Shown here: positions 44,951 to 56,071 of the stretch, piece by piece | Position numbering within the stretch: the stretch's first letter is position 1 | Layout of the letters: each line of letters opens with the position of its first letter | From: Gambelia wislizenii | Taxonomy: Eukaryota > Chordata > Lepidosauria > Squamata > Crotaphytidae | Reading direction: 5' to 3' | DNA: 64,000 nucleotides | NCBI GenBank assembly: GCA_030847615.1 | Contig: JAUMIR010000005.1 | Span: forward strand, 215,744,645 to 215,808,644 | Notes under the pieces: generated by a model | Told to the model about the DNA's origin: nothing | The model's database searches: none | What the model saw: only the letters and a program-made list of their open reading frames with translations | Program-made: the position numbers and the translations under genes

Positions 44951-46129
44951 GAGAGCAACATGTAGATTTCTTCTCAAAGCACTGCTAAAGGGAGGGTAGA
45001 AAGAAATATTTCTTGTGGTGGCAGATTCTCAAATTCTGTCCCATAACTGTTTTGACAATGCCAAGAACCCAGACACCTGTTGTGAAAGACTGCATGCCAG
45101 CAGTTCATGATGGAGTCTGTTGGCAAAGGGGACTGCAAAGGGGACTACAAAAAGTCAAAGATAGTGAATTTGATTACCTTTTCTAGAGAAATACAAAATC
45201 TATGAATAGAGAATTTGACTTTTTTTGATAACTATGACCTCTGTAAAGCATCTTAGAACTGTCTCCAAATGGGATCTTGAAGATTATTTGGAAGAAGATT
45301 ACTGTACCAAGAAGGCTTTGATTTTTTTTTCTGGGAAAAACTGTGTGTCTGGATACCATATTTCTTAGTAGTTCTCATTTTTAGTTATAGTCCAGCTTAT
45401 CATCATTTTTCTTCTATTTGAAATACCTTGTTCATCAAATGGAAACTCTTCTATGGTAGTCCGGGCAACTTTAGAGAGGCCAGCCAACCTCAACCAGGCA
45501 TGGCAACAGCCCTTGATATAGCTTTGTTGCTACAATCAGTATCAATCAGTGAGCTTCTGCCTAGATGATCAATGTTACTGTTTTATCATCTTCTGGCAGA
45601 TGATCCAGGAATGGCATGATCCTTTCCCATAAAAATTGTTGATATGTGCTCATGCAAATTTGGTAGTTAGAAATACGTAATGTAGTGTATGTTCATTCTT
45701 CAGTGATGTGGAAGGAATTGAAGAAGGGGACTTCCATGACAGATGTGTCACATGTGAACTGGTGTTATTGCTGGAGATATTGTTGCCTATTGAGAATAGA
45801 CCCATTTGAAGACTGAACCCATTACAGGAGGTTTGGGTTTCTTCAATGCCAGCTTCATAGACTCTGTCATTCTAAAAACTTGTTCTCTGAAATGGCATGT
45901 GCTGCCTGTCAGAAATTTTATAGTTTCCAACCATTGTAGCAGATGTAGAAGGACTGTCTGAGTGTGGAAGCAGAGCAATCTGAATCTCCTTCATCCTATG
46001 TTCTAGAGGATGTAACACAGTGTCAGATTGAGTCTGTTGCTCAGAAAATGGAATAGAAGAGGAGAGGTTCACCACCACAACACTTGATATAGGAAGAGAA
46101 TCAATTTGCTGCACTGACACTTGTACCAT

Positions 46130-47030
46130 CATGCTTGTGAAACCAATGGTACTGAAGACAGTATCAAGGCTTCTGTGGTTGTTGGGAGATAATTCAATCT
46201 TGGGGTCTGTTGCCAGAGATAGATAGGATCTTGAAGAGAAGACTTCAGGGATCTTGAAGTAGAGGAATTAGTATGATATTCTAGATGAACAAATCTTACA
46301 GGAGGTCCATGGTGGTAGTGGCATTGAAATTCCAAAAGTAAATAATATGGATAAATAACATGTAAGATTTCACACAGGTCCCATCTTAACATTGTAAACA
46401 TCTTCCAGTCCCTGGAAGGCCAGCTGTGGTCCTGAGAATGAGTATGATCTCTGTACTCTTCATCTTTATGAGAGTAGGTATGATGTATTGAATAAAGAGA
46501 GAAAAGGGTGCTGTTGAACAGAACCTTTCTGGTGAATGCTATAGGTTCAGTCAACAGGATTAACACGGTGACCAATCAATTACTTTTCCCTCTGAGTAAA
46601 ATCCTACAGTCAACCTGATCAGGGAAACTCATCTGGTTAGTTACCAGAGAGCTCTTGTTGAATCCATTTCACAATCAAGATCAGAGAATTCAACAGAGGG
46701 ATTTCAAGATCATCACCCAAACAGTTGGTGAGTCTTGGCTGATGGCATTGGATTCTACAGGTCTCTCACCTGCCAGGTGGGAGACTTTGAAACTGGTACC
46801 AAATGTTCCCCTAGTTGGCTGAGAATAAGATGAAAGGACAGATTTCATGGCAGTCAGAACTGATAAAGATCTAGGACACAATTGACTCAGACAAAGCCTT
46901 TTAAAAAAGAGTTTGGTATCTTCTTCAAGGCCTTTGATTGCACTGAACACTTAGCTGGAGTAGCTTCTCATTCCTTATCTATGTCTCATTTCTTTTTCTT
47001 TGGCTTCATAGAAGTCTGACACGGATCCAA
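46130..47030 (-). pseudogene. DIRS gag-like remnant
   Basis: A 148-codon frame (46575 to 46129) contains WPSRDW, a Tyr/Pro-rich YPYYLLLEFQCHYHH and similar text typical of the linker part of DIRS gag in vertebrates. A Lys-rich start may lie near 47.01 kb, where the minus strand encodes a KPKKKK-type stretch. Broken by stops. Confidence 0.4.
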
Positions 47031-47224
47031 CCTAGATTAAGGTTATTTATCGCCTCTCCCTGTGCATTTTTCCTGGACTAAATTATTAGCATGCCCTACT
47101 ACCCCCTCCATGAAAGATTCCATAAACTGGACATCTTAGACACTTTTGGGGGTCACATTGTCTTAGGCAGACTGGAGGTCATCTGGAGGTCACGATGACC
47201 TGAGACATGTCTAGAAATATAATG

Positions 47225-47960
47225 GTATGAAAGCCCAAGTTAGGATTAAGCGGAAAGCCCGCACAATAGGTTTATCCTTACAACCCAGTCGTTAAAGGGA
47301 TATGTGCAAATCCTTTCTTCCACTCCTCAACACTCCAACCAATAATTCAATCAAGCAATTAAGTGACCATTCCTAATTCCACACCCTATGGAAATCTCTC
47401 CTCATGCCCCCTCCTGTCTAACCCTACAAGGTTGTTGTAAGCCCATCAATGTTCTTTCTCTCTGCAATTAAGGCAATCAGTTGAGTTTCGGTTTCCTTTG
47501 TGCATTCTGTGGGAATGCACAAACTTTGTTATTACTTAACTCACCCCTTCATGGCATGGAATAGTGTATAAATATTAGAGCTGCAACAATGGCTCGGTGT
47601 GTCACAGCTGAGGTGTGCTAAAGTGTATGGATCTGGCCACTCTTTCTTGGTGCACCTTAGATTGGAACCTCCTCTCCCACCCTCAGACACCTGTCTGAGT
47701 ATCTTTGCTGCATAGAACTCTCTTCCTTTGAGACTACTTTGAGACTATCACCCTTCTACATTCTAACTATCACCCTATCTTCCTGGACCTCTTTCCCTCT
47801 CCATCCGATCTTTCTGCCTTACTCTGCTATAGCCTTGTATGGTTCATAAGAATCTATGTTGTCTATGTTAATTTGCTTTCTGTATTATTCCAATAAAATA
47901 CTTTATTTTACTTCTACTAACTGTAGAGCCTCCTCTACAGTTAGTAGAAGTGAAAAGATC
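47225..47960 (+). repeat. LTR-like block with TATA box, poly(A) signal and hairpin
   Basis: A TATA-like 'tataaatatta' lies near 47567 and AATAAA at 47892-47897, about 320 bp apart, as U3-R promoters and poly(A) sites are in LTRs. A perfect 19-bp inverted repeat (47910-47928 / 47933-47951) with a 4-nt loop follows the poly(A) signal. I could not define TG...CA ends or a target duplication, so the extent is approximate. Confidence 0.4.
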
Positions 47961-48434
47961 CCTGAAGTTACCCTCCTCTTAAAGGCCTCCTATTTCAGCT
48001 AGGGTAGGACTCTAACAAGATGACTCCCACCTCAAGCTCCTAGGTTGTCAGATCTCAGGGCCTGGCCCTGAGTTTCCAATTTCCATGGGCCATCTCCAGG
48101 CAGGAGACAAGGGTGTAAATCCTCCAGTTTTGGTAGGCTCAGCTTCAGACAAGACGAAAGGGTTGTGTGCAAATCTCCAGCTTGCTTGCTACAATTTCTA
48201 AGGGTTAATTTATTTGTTGTTGTTGCACCACCTTGTAACACTCCCTGGGGGTGTGTGTATTTACTTAATTAGCTTCCTCCATCTCTTCCACTCATAATAG
48301 CACTAGGGGTCATCCTCTGCTCTCTGCTGCAGAGCCACTTTCTGGCTAGAAGCAAGTAGGTTAGATTAAATGTTTTTAAACATATCTCCTTAAGTAAATG
48401 AGAAGGAATAACCTCCTCATTTCCCCTTGATCTG

Positions 48435-49108
48435 TGTCAGGCCCTGCTATTCCACCTCAAAATAATAACTAGAGGAAGAGAGAGCTTCAGAGCAGGATTT
48501 GCAGCAGGGAGTAGAGACAATAGCACCTGACTCCACAGAGCTGCCTGACTCCTCAGAGCTAGCAGAAGGGGACAGAGCAGATAACCCAGACCCAGCAGAG
48601 AGGCGTAGCCCCTCAGACAGAGAATCATTAGACCCATTTGTACCCACCTTTCAAGAACGCTGGCACCAAAGGGAGGAGGAGTGGAAGTCTCCGTGTATTT
48701 ATGAGAGATGCCAAGCTATCAGAGAACAGCTGTGAGACTGCTGAGCTAGTATAAATCAGGGACAGCTGCTCTGCCAACTTGTTGGAATTTATCTGACTGC
48801 ATTGATGGGAAACCTCTGCTTCTGAACACTCATGTTGCTTTGCCTAGAATTTGACCTTCAGATTGGACTGGACACCCTACTCACCGTGACCCTTGACTTT
48901 CAGATTGGTAAACTGGACTACCCTCTTGTCTTTGTGGATTTGTTTTGTTGCTTAGATATTCTGCCCTACAAATTGTGTTTCTGTGAAGCTGGGAGTTCCA
49001 GGCAGACTGTCACGCTGCTATCTGTGAATTGCACCTCACCCTGGCTGGTTTCCCGGACAATCTGGGAACAGCCCCTTAAGCTAAGATTTCTTTCTTAATT
49101 TCCAAACA
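48435..49108 (+). repeat. Possible gypsy-type solo LTR
   Basis: It starts TGTCAGGCCCTG and ends CCAAACA. It has an acidic-coding 5' half (Glu/Asp/Ser/Pro-rich frame 48499-48735) and a 3' half rich in 'ttggactggacaccc', 'gaccttcagattgg' phrases. The 18.77-19.66 kb fold-back element shares this style. The 5-bp flanks do not match, so boundaries are tentative. The frames inside are unlikely to be genes. Confidence 0.4.
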
Positions 49109-49769
49109 GGTAAATATGTTAATTCCCCACCACCCTGTGTGTATATATGTGTTTGAATGACAAGCTATGACTAACTATGGCTGGTGTGCTTGATGACATC
49201 ACCAGAAGCTGCACCAAGGTCTCAGACATTGACCTGGAAAACTCAAGGTCTGGGATGATCCTCAGCTGGCAACCCTACAAGATCGTAAAGGAAAAACAGA
49301 AGGTCTTTATGAACTGTATGCTTCTATGATATTCATTGTGGCAAGTCTGCACCAGAAGAATGTAGAAGAGTTCAGTAAGCAACAATGCTATGTCTTATAC
49401 TGCATTTTGAGTGGATAGAAGATTAGTATAAAGAGTTAATTATACGTAGGCATCTCACATAAGACAAATGGTACCAAGCAAGTGCAGCTTCACATATGAA
49501 ACATCCTGCAGCTGTTTGGATCTGTTACTCTTCCAAGATAAGATCCAAGGATTGGCCAGATTGAAAAACTGGCAGGTGGAGTCATTGTTTTAAAACATGT
49601 TTTAGTTTCCAAAAATATGCTTATCCTCCCTCTTCCTCATTTGACCTTATGCTCTTGCAATTAAAAATGTACACTTTGTATACATTTCTGGTAATTGAGT
49701 GATAATTACAGCTCAACAGTACTGGAATATTGATATTCTGCACTAGTTATATCTAGTGTACTAAGACTG
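49109..49769. other. Mostly unassigned
   Basis: 49252-49279 ('aggtctgggatgatcctcag', 'ctggcaaccct') looks like the reverse complement of a common reptile repeat end. The rest is featureless. Confidence 0.3.
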
Positions 49770-50379
49770 AGAGCTTGTCTACACTGATGGGAAACCCTGT
49801 GCCTGCCTCATAACCACGGCAAATTTCTTCACTCGGCAGCTCCGTAAATGCCACATGCACCGGGCTTCTCCATGTGTAGATCAGAGTATTCCACCATACT
49901 GTTATCAATGTCAGAGTAAAAGGGCAGACATATGCTGATTACATGCCCTATACATTGCACTATTTCTGGCTACATGCCTGGGGTTACTCCATACACCCCC
50001 CCCCCCCGTTTGCTTATGTATGCAAGTAAGCGAATATACGTGATCTCAGAGTACTGTATTACTGGATAAGTGGAAATATGCATATCCAGATATGTGCATA
50101 ATCAATTTTTTTTAAAAATTAAGATTTTAAAAAGCACCAGCATGGAGTCCTGTCCACTGGAAATCCCACCATAGCTTTGCTCTGAGGCCAATCCTTGGCT
50201 GCTACATGGCCAAAAATCTGGGTTTGCCCCTCAAATACGGAGCAAACCATGAATCTTACACATCCATAGTTTCCTGCAGAAACCCCAGTGAAAATGTTTA
50301 TTGTTGAAAATGTTGTGTGTCAACTGTGCCACAAATATATGGTGACTACAGGGGTTTTTGCCCATGTAGACAAGCCCTG
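49770..50379. mobile_element. Non-autonomous hAT-like element (GGGCTTGTCTACA type)
   Basis: The left end 'gagcttgtctacactgatgg' with 'gaaaccctgt' and the right end (reverse complement 'cagggcttgtctacatgggc', 'aaaaacccctgt') form about 30-bp inverted repeats. There is no transposase and no convincing 8-bp duplication. Length is about 610 bp. Confidence 0.65.
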
Positions 50380-50451
50380 AATAGCTTTAGTATTTTCAAA
50401 GCTACATAACCCTCAGGAGTATTTTAATGCATCTATTACTTGATCATATGT

Positions 50452-50665
50452 CTATGCAGCACCAGATCCTGTCAAATCCTGGAGGCAGGGTGAGCCCTGG
50501 TTAGTACTTGGGTGGGAGATTGCCAATGAATGACAGGCTCCAGAGGCTATTTTTAAGAGGAAGGAAATGGCAAAACCACCTCTCAGTATTACTTGCCTAA
50601 GAAAACCTTATGAAAAATTCATGGAATTGCCATAACTCAACAGACAACTTTGTACACACATTGTA
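50452..50665 (+). repeat. 5S rRNA-derived SINE
   Basis: The head 'ggaggcagggtgagccctgg' and 'ttagtacttgggtgggagat' matches the 5S rRNA internal control region (box A to box C). The body and tail ('ggaaatggcaaaaccacctc', 'ttgcctaagaaaacctta', 'gccataactcaacagacaac') parallel those of the tRNA-headed SINEs in this window. It is a chimeric SINE with a 5S head on a shared tail. Confidence 0.8.
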
Positions 50666-50689
50666 TTATTTCATATTGCTGATGTACTT

Positions 50690-51010
50690 TTGCTATGGAT
50701 AGCTGTACCCAGGCTAGATGAAGGATTGAATCTTCTTGTCTGAGCCTGTCTGATCATTGATACCTTGGGTGAGGTACTTCTTTCAGTCCTGCCACTCTCA
50801 CAGGCACATTTGGTGATAATGTGAGAGAAGGTCTTCTTGGTAGCTGCTCCAAGGTTCTAGAAGCTTCTTAGGGAAGCCAGACTGACTCTCTCCTTGCTGT
50901 CTTTTTGTTGCCAGGCTTTGGGGAACAGTTTTAGAAGAAAATGGCTGTTCTTAGTGTGCTGTGCCACTTATATTGTTTGCTTTTAAGTTAGTGTTTTAAA
51001 TACAAGTTGG
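50690..51010 (+). mobile_element. CR1/L2-like LINE 3' fragment
   Basis: 'ctctcacaggcacatttgg', 'gagagaaggtcttcttggta', 'gctgctccaaggttctagaa' and 'ccttgctgtctttttgttgc' match the C-terminal ORF2 and 3' UTR text of a reptile LINE related to CR1/L2. The frame is broken and the 5' end is missing. Confidence 0.6.
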
Positions 51011-51600
51011 GCAAAGTGTACCTCATGGGCTGCATGCTGCCCCAGGGCCATTTTTGTGGCCCCCAGGGCTTCTCAGCAAATCATTTTTTTTTCCAAAAAT
51101 ATTTTTTGTTCCAAAATGCCCTCTAGCTGGTGTGGAGGGCATTTCAGCCACATTTGGATTCCCCTTTAGGGTCAATTTAGATCCAAGAGAGGTATTTTTG
51201 AAACAGGAATTGAGGTCAACTTTGTTTTGTAAAAAATAAAAATTGTACAAAATTTTTGCTAAACTTTTCAAAGTTTGCCCCAAAATGCCCCCTAAGGGGT
51301 GCAGTAGGCATTTCTACCACTTTTTTGAGCCCACCCTAGGTCAATATATGTCCAAGAGAGGCATTTTTTTAAAAAATAGGAATTGACATCTGTTCACTTC
51401 CTGTTATTAAAAAAAAAGGCTTCTTGTAATCCTAAAAAGACTCAGGAAGGGCCAAAAGCATCATGAAAATGCCTCACTTCTCCCCTGTAGGGCACTGGGG
51501 GGGGGGAGGCTGGTTTTTTTTGGTTTTTTGCAGGAGGAACTGTGACAGAGGTGCAGCCCCCCAAGATCACCTGGAGGGGTGGGGAGAACTAATGCAGTTG
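51011..51600 (+). repeat. AAAATGCCCCCT dispersed repeat with internal duplication
   Basis: Two related segments about 169 bp apart (51112-51223 and 51281-51392) share 'ccaaaatgccc.ct', 'gg.catttc', 'agggtcaat', 'tccaagagagg.attttt' and 'aggaattga'. This is followed by 'aaaaagactcaggaagggcc' and a G-run. It is probably a non-autonomous element of unknown class, with relatives near 30.7, 39.6 and 40.2 kb. Confidence 0.5.
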
Positions 51601-51632
51601 TCCATCCCTGTTTTCAATGGTGTTCATTCTTT

Positions 51633-51838
51633 GTTGTTGTGTGCCTTCAAACTGCTTCCAACTTATGGCAATGCTAATGCAAACCTATCATGGGGGTTTC
51701 TTGGCAAGATTTGTTCAGAGGGGGCTTGCCTTTGCCCTCCTCTGAGAGAATGTGACTTGCCCAAGGTCACCCAGTGGGTTTTCATGGCCAAGTGGGGTCT
51801 CAAGAGTCATAGTCTAACATTCAAACCACTACACCATT
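51633..51838 (-). repeat. tRNA-derived SINE, copy 8
   Basis: Minus strand: 'ggtgtagtggtttgaatgtt' head, 'gtgaccttgggcaagtcac' body, 'caaatcttgccaagaaaccc', 'gccataagttggaagcag' and a 'ttgaaggcacacaacaacaa' tail. The B box is damaged ('gagaccccacttggcc'). Confidence 0.85.
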
Positions 51839-51904
51839 TTATAGCTAGTTTACTGCCATTTTGAACATAACGTTTTGTGTGTTTTAACCTATGTGTATTT
51901 TTAC

Positions 51905-52011
51905 TTGCACTTCTTTTCATCTTGTAAGTCTCCATGAGTCCCAGTTTTGGGGGAAAAGCCAGGCCATAAACAAACTAATACAATACAATACAATACAATA
52001 CAATACAATAT
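51905..52011 (+). repeat. LINE 3' tail with (AATAC)n
   Basis: 'cttgtaagtctccatgagtc', 'ccagttttgggggaaaagcc' and 'aggccataaacaaac' resemble a LINE 3' UTR end, followed by about seven AATAC/CAATA units (51976-52011). Confidence 0.55.
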
Positions 52012-54385
52012 AGAAAGACACTTCTATTACTTATGCAACTAGTATGAGCATAATAATGCTGATGAGTTTTTGACATATGTATATTCTCTCAGTCATGCAT
52101 ATTCTTGCAATAAAAATAATAAATTAGGGAGTAATATATTCCTGGACGAAAAATCTGAGGTACAGAAACAGAGGAGGCAATTTTTGTCTGTAATCATGTG
52201 TCCTTTTAGCCATGACTAATTTCTCAGTGTGTGCACAATACAGAGAATTTGAATTATGTTTTTATTATTTCCCAACCATTTTTCCTTGTGTACAGTCCCA
52301 TAATCTTGGGGACAAACCATGTATGTGTGCACATGTACACACATGTGTGTTGTTTTAAAGGTAAAAACAGTTCCTTCTACTGCTAACTCCCAAACTTAGG
52401 TCATGTGTGTTACATCTTTGCTCCCATCCTGTTTCTATGTAACACAGAACTACATATTATAGCATATATACTCTCAACTCAATAATCCACCAATACTTGT
52501 TTTAATAATCCACCAATACAGTCACTTGCAGCAGGATATGTAGCATGCAGTAAGGAAAAATACCCTGCACTTGAAGGTGAAGATTACAAATAGAAGATCT
52601 CAGGAAAGATAGAAGGTGGGTTTGCAAAGTGGTAATGCCTTAAATACATGCATTACTCAATTACTGTTTCCACATTTCCCCAGGAAATACAAAATTGGGT
52701 AGCAGCAAGCATATCAGTAACATTTACAATAAACCATGCTAGTTTCTCTTTAATTTATTGTGTAAATCTTTGCCATCACTGTTATTTTATAACATCTATG
52801 ATGCAGGATTATTTGTTTATTGAGAAGTTCTCCTCCAAAACATCACTTGCACAAGAATTATTATTGCCTACCACCATCACTATGTGTTTAAATTTAAATA
52901 GCACTTCAGTTTAAATGGTGCCCAGACTGAAAAACGGTTAAAGCGGAACAGAAGCAAAATTACAAATTGATATATTATCATTGGAAACACCTTGCCAACT
53001 TGGTTTCGATGTTTCAATGCATGGACTACCAAGTTCAGTTGTTTGAAGTATCTTACTTCAGTGCTCTGGAAATATTCCCTAATCTGCTTAAAAATTCTCT
53101 TTTCTTGTTTATATTCAAATGAATATTTAATTTCCCAGAATATATACAAAAACAACTGCAATTAAAATACAGTCTCTTTTAAAATAATAGCCAATATATT
53201 TAAATGGAATTTAAATTTGCAGTAGAGCCAAACTGAATACTATGTCTGAAGTATTTTGGTCCTAGTTCGCAAAAAATAAAAAGCTATATGATACTTGAAG
53301 GAAAGTAAATTAACTTAATTCTAGAATTTTGTATTCCTTTTATTCAAAATTTTGCTTCTATTAACTCCAAGAATAACACCCAGTGATATAATGCTATATA
53401 TGTGTTCTTCTCTCAACATACACTCAAGAACTCTGGTGAAGGTTTAGGCAGAATGTCATTATTCAAATGTGATGAACACTCACTTTAACTTGCTAATAAC
53501 ATTTAAGAACTTAACAGCTCAGTAAATATTCGGATAGATTGTATACTATGTATACTACTCATAGATGCACAACTGCAAAATAAAATGCCACCCTTTTAAA
53601 AAAATACTTATTAGAAGAACACCAGGTCCACCTAGTGGAATTTTCCTTTACTACATGGATTTTATGCCCATTTGTAAACATCAGTTACCAATAGAAGTGA
53701 TTACCAACAGCAATATTTGTTATTGTACTACATGATTGTATGCTAACTCATAGATAAGCTATAGTCTAATCAGTTATGTAGAGTAATCAGATGGACTAAA
53801 GCATTCTTAATTGATTAGACCAAATAAATTCAGATTCTATTATGTCTCAAGATGGGAGAGAAGGAACAAGAGGGACAGACAAGCAGGTGACTTTTAAGAA
53901 AGTAAGCACACAAGCATCAAATCAATAATATTCCCTATAAAACAAAAGGCAAGTTCTCACTTTCACCTAAAAGAGACATGCATTCTCAATTCACTAGCAA
54001 AGTTGAAAAACTGGCACTCTCCAGTGCCATTGCAGTAAGGAGAAAATACTAACGACCTTTACTGAATTGCTGCCACAACTGTAATACAGGAAGCCCCTGC
54101 CTTTCAACGTCTTAATGGAGGCTTGCTTGGGATTGACTGTGCTTGTGCGCGCTGCTTGCAAAGTGAGTTAAGAAAGTCACCAAGTGAACTGAGAGATAAG
54201 CCATGTGCAGGCAGGTGGCTGCAGACACCCGTGGGTGCGCAGGCAGTCCCAAGTGAGCCACTGTAATTCCCTCATGTTCCCTACCTAGGTTATGCTTTTT
54301 GACTAATTCTGATTTATGTCAGATTAGCAGGGATTCCTGTACAGTCCCAGCTGACAGACACTGAACCAGGATTTGCTTAGTCTAA
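52012..54385. other. No gene seen
   Basis: AT-rich DNA of unique appearance. The frames (for example 52648-52914 plus and 52880-53161 minus) have no recognisable domain. A more GC-rich segment at 54100-54300 is unassigned. Confidence 0.35.
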
Positions 54386-54668
54386 GGTCTTTTTCAAACA
54401 GTTGAACCCCCCCCCCCGAGGAGGTCAGAAGAAGAACGGGCTGTCGTGCTTACACAGCCCTGTCCTCCTCCGTCCTCCTCCTGACCTTCCCCCATGCTGC
54501 TGGAACCTCTTTTTATTGCCAAAAACTTCCGTCAGTAAAAAGTGGTGCCAGCAGCATGGGGGAAGGTCCGGAGGAGGACAGGGCTGACAGAAATGGGGCT
54601 GTGTAAGCACGATAGCCCTGCTCTTCTCCCAACCTCCTCAGGGTTTTTTCAACCATTTGAAAAAGTCC
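54386..54668. mobile_element. PIF/Harbinger-like palindromic MITE, copy 2
   Basis: Begins GGTCTTTTTCAAACAG and ends ATTTGAAAAAGTCC, flanked on both sides by TAA (54383-54385, 54669-54671). Inner inverted blocks: 'gtcgtgcttacacagccctg' against 'gtgtaagcacgatagccctg', and 'tttttattgccaaaaac' against 'cagtaaaaagtgg'. The entire 283-bp element is an imperfect hairpin. A 3-bp TAA duplication plus GG...CC ends fit PIF/Harbinger. It shares ends and inner blocks with 21993-22316. Confidence 0.75.
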
Positions 54669-54703
54669 TAAGAGTGGTTTATTTTGTATGTCTGAATGAA
54701 TAT

Positions 54704-55067
54704 TGTAAGGATCCAGTCAGAATTTCAATTCACTCAGACAACAATCACTAGTCAAAGTGTTTTATTGCAGAGGTAAAGAAGTGAACAGGTCCAGAATCAT
54801 TGGCAGAATGGATTCACAGGAAAAAACATAGGGTTTAAATCAGAGGCTTGACTCACCCCCCCCCCTTTCCAGCCCCCTTCCCAAGCTTCCACCAGATGTG
54901 TGACCTTGGAGATAGGCTGTGCTTTCTCCAGGTCTGGGAACTGCAAGGTGCTCACATTCCAGTCCCCCCTCCCAGCACATAAACAATACCCAGAAATAGA
55001 CTGTGCATGACAGGACCTGGGCTGGACTTCCACTAAGTGAGGCCTAGTTCAGACAGGATTCCTGACA
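54704..55067 (-). repeat. Gypsy-type solo LTR
   Basis: Plus-strand ends are TGTAAGGATCC and GGATTCCTGACA, i.e. TGTCAGG...TTACA on the minus strand. 5-bp flanks AATAT / CATAT differ at one base. A minus-strand poly(A) signal AATAAA lies at 54761-54766, giving LTR orientation and a U5 of about 55 bp. No internal region remains, so this is a solo LTR. Confidence 0.6.
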
Positions 55068-56071
55068 CATATCACATAACAAACTGTGCTTTATTTTTTG
55101 TAACAAACCTCAGGTGTCAACTTGGTTTACTAATCTTGACTTGCTTTAACCACAGTTTGCTGTTATGACTGAACCCAGCATCTTGGTTTATTCCTAGTTT
55201 GTTTTTGCCTGCCACTCAAGCCTCTTAGCAGTTCCACACCCTCCAACACTCCACAGATAAAAACTGGGACACATGTGGCCAAGTAACATGTGGCCAAGCA
55301 ACATAAGTCAAGATGGCAAAAGATACAAATGAGGATGAACTCATAAGCTAAGAGAGGCTGCAGCTGTTGCCCGAGCCTATTGGAAAAGACAAGATTTTTC
55401 TCCCTCCTCTCCTCTACCCCCTGCTGAGTTCATTCAGTGCAAACTACTTTTGCACTTTGAACTCAGTTAGTACCAATGGAAGTAAGCTTAAGACAAAGGA
55501 GAGAGGAGGCAAGGAAAACTGGGACATTTTAAAAGCAGCTGAAAATGTGTGATGACAGAGGATTAATCAGGGCTGTCCCTGCCAAATTTGAACAGTTGGA
55601 GGGTATGCAGTATACAAAAAAAATAGTTTAACCCTGTTCCTCAGGTTAAACTGCTTTTGTTTGCTCCCTGATTACTAAAACACTTCTCATCCCAGGCTAT
55701 CATCTCCTTTTCATGCCTAACTCCCCCCTTATCTAGATTTCTGTTTGTGTTTCAACATGGACGATTTTTGATACTTCTTTCTGAGGAAAGAAAAATCTGA
55801 AGGAATCTGTGTGTACATTAGTCATATCTTTCAATGACTAAATGCTGAAAGCATAACTTTATTTGTACCAGGACACCTTGACTGTGACACCCACATATTA
55901 CAGAACGATAGATTCTCAAAGGAGGAAAAGAATAATATAAAGGATTCATTAAGTGACCTTTTCCCAGACCTTAAATATTTTCTCAGATCTGTTGCTGAGT
56001 AAATCTGCAAGATACTTAGCTAGTATGAACTAGGCACTTATCACAACACTGAGTAAACAATGTCCTACCTT
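55068..56071. other. No gene seen
   Basis: Unassigned DNA between the solo LTR and the DIRS fragment. Confidence 0.3.

Larger units (their letters stand above)
42279..47030 (-). mobile_element. Degraded DIRS retrotransposon (copy 2)
   Basis: The minus-strand order is gag remnant (46.1-47.0 kb), RT (about 44.95-44.28 kb), RNase H (about 44.28-43.64 kb) and tyrosine recombinase remnant (about 43.6-42.6 kb), all with many stops. The right-hand outer boundary is not defined. The minus-strand 3' terminus ('ttcaaaggaccatggttat', 'tggtaagcaatc' at 42.28 kb) is homologous to the terminus of the plus-strand copy at 56.93-56.97 kb ('ctcaaagaactacacagtta', 'caggtaagtaacc'). Decay is far greater than in the 57.4-62.6 kb copy. 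Confidence 0.7.

Noticed and set aside
54402..54751. Frames on both strands with Pro/Gly-rich text
   Set aside because: They are products of the palindromic MITE; the same peptide text appears on both strands.
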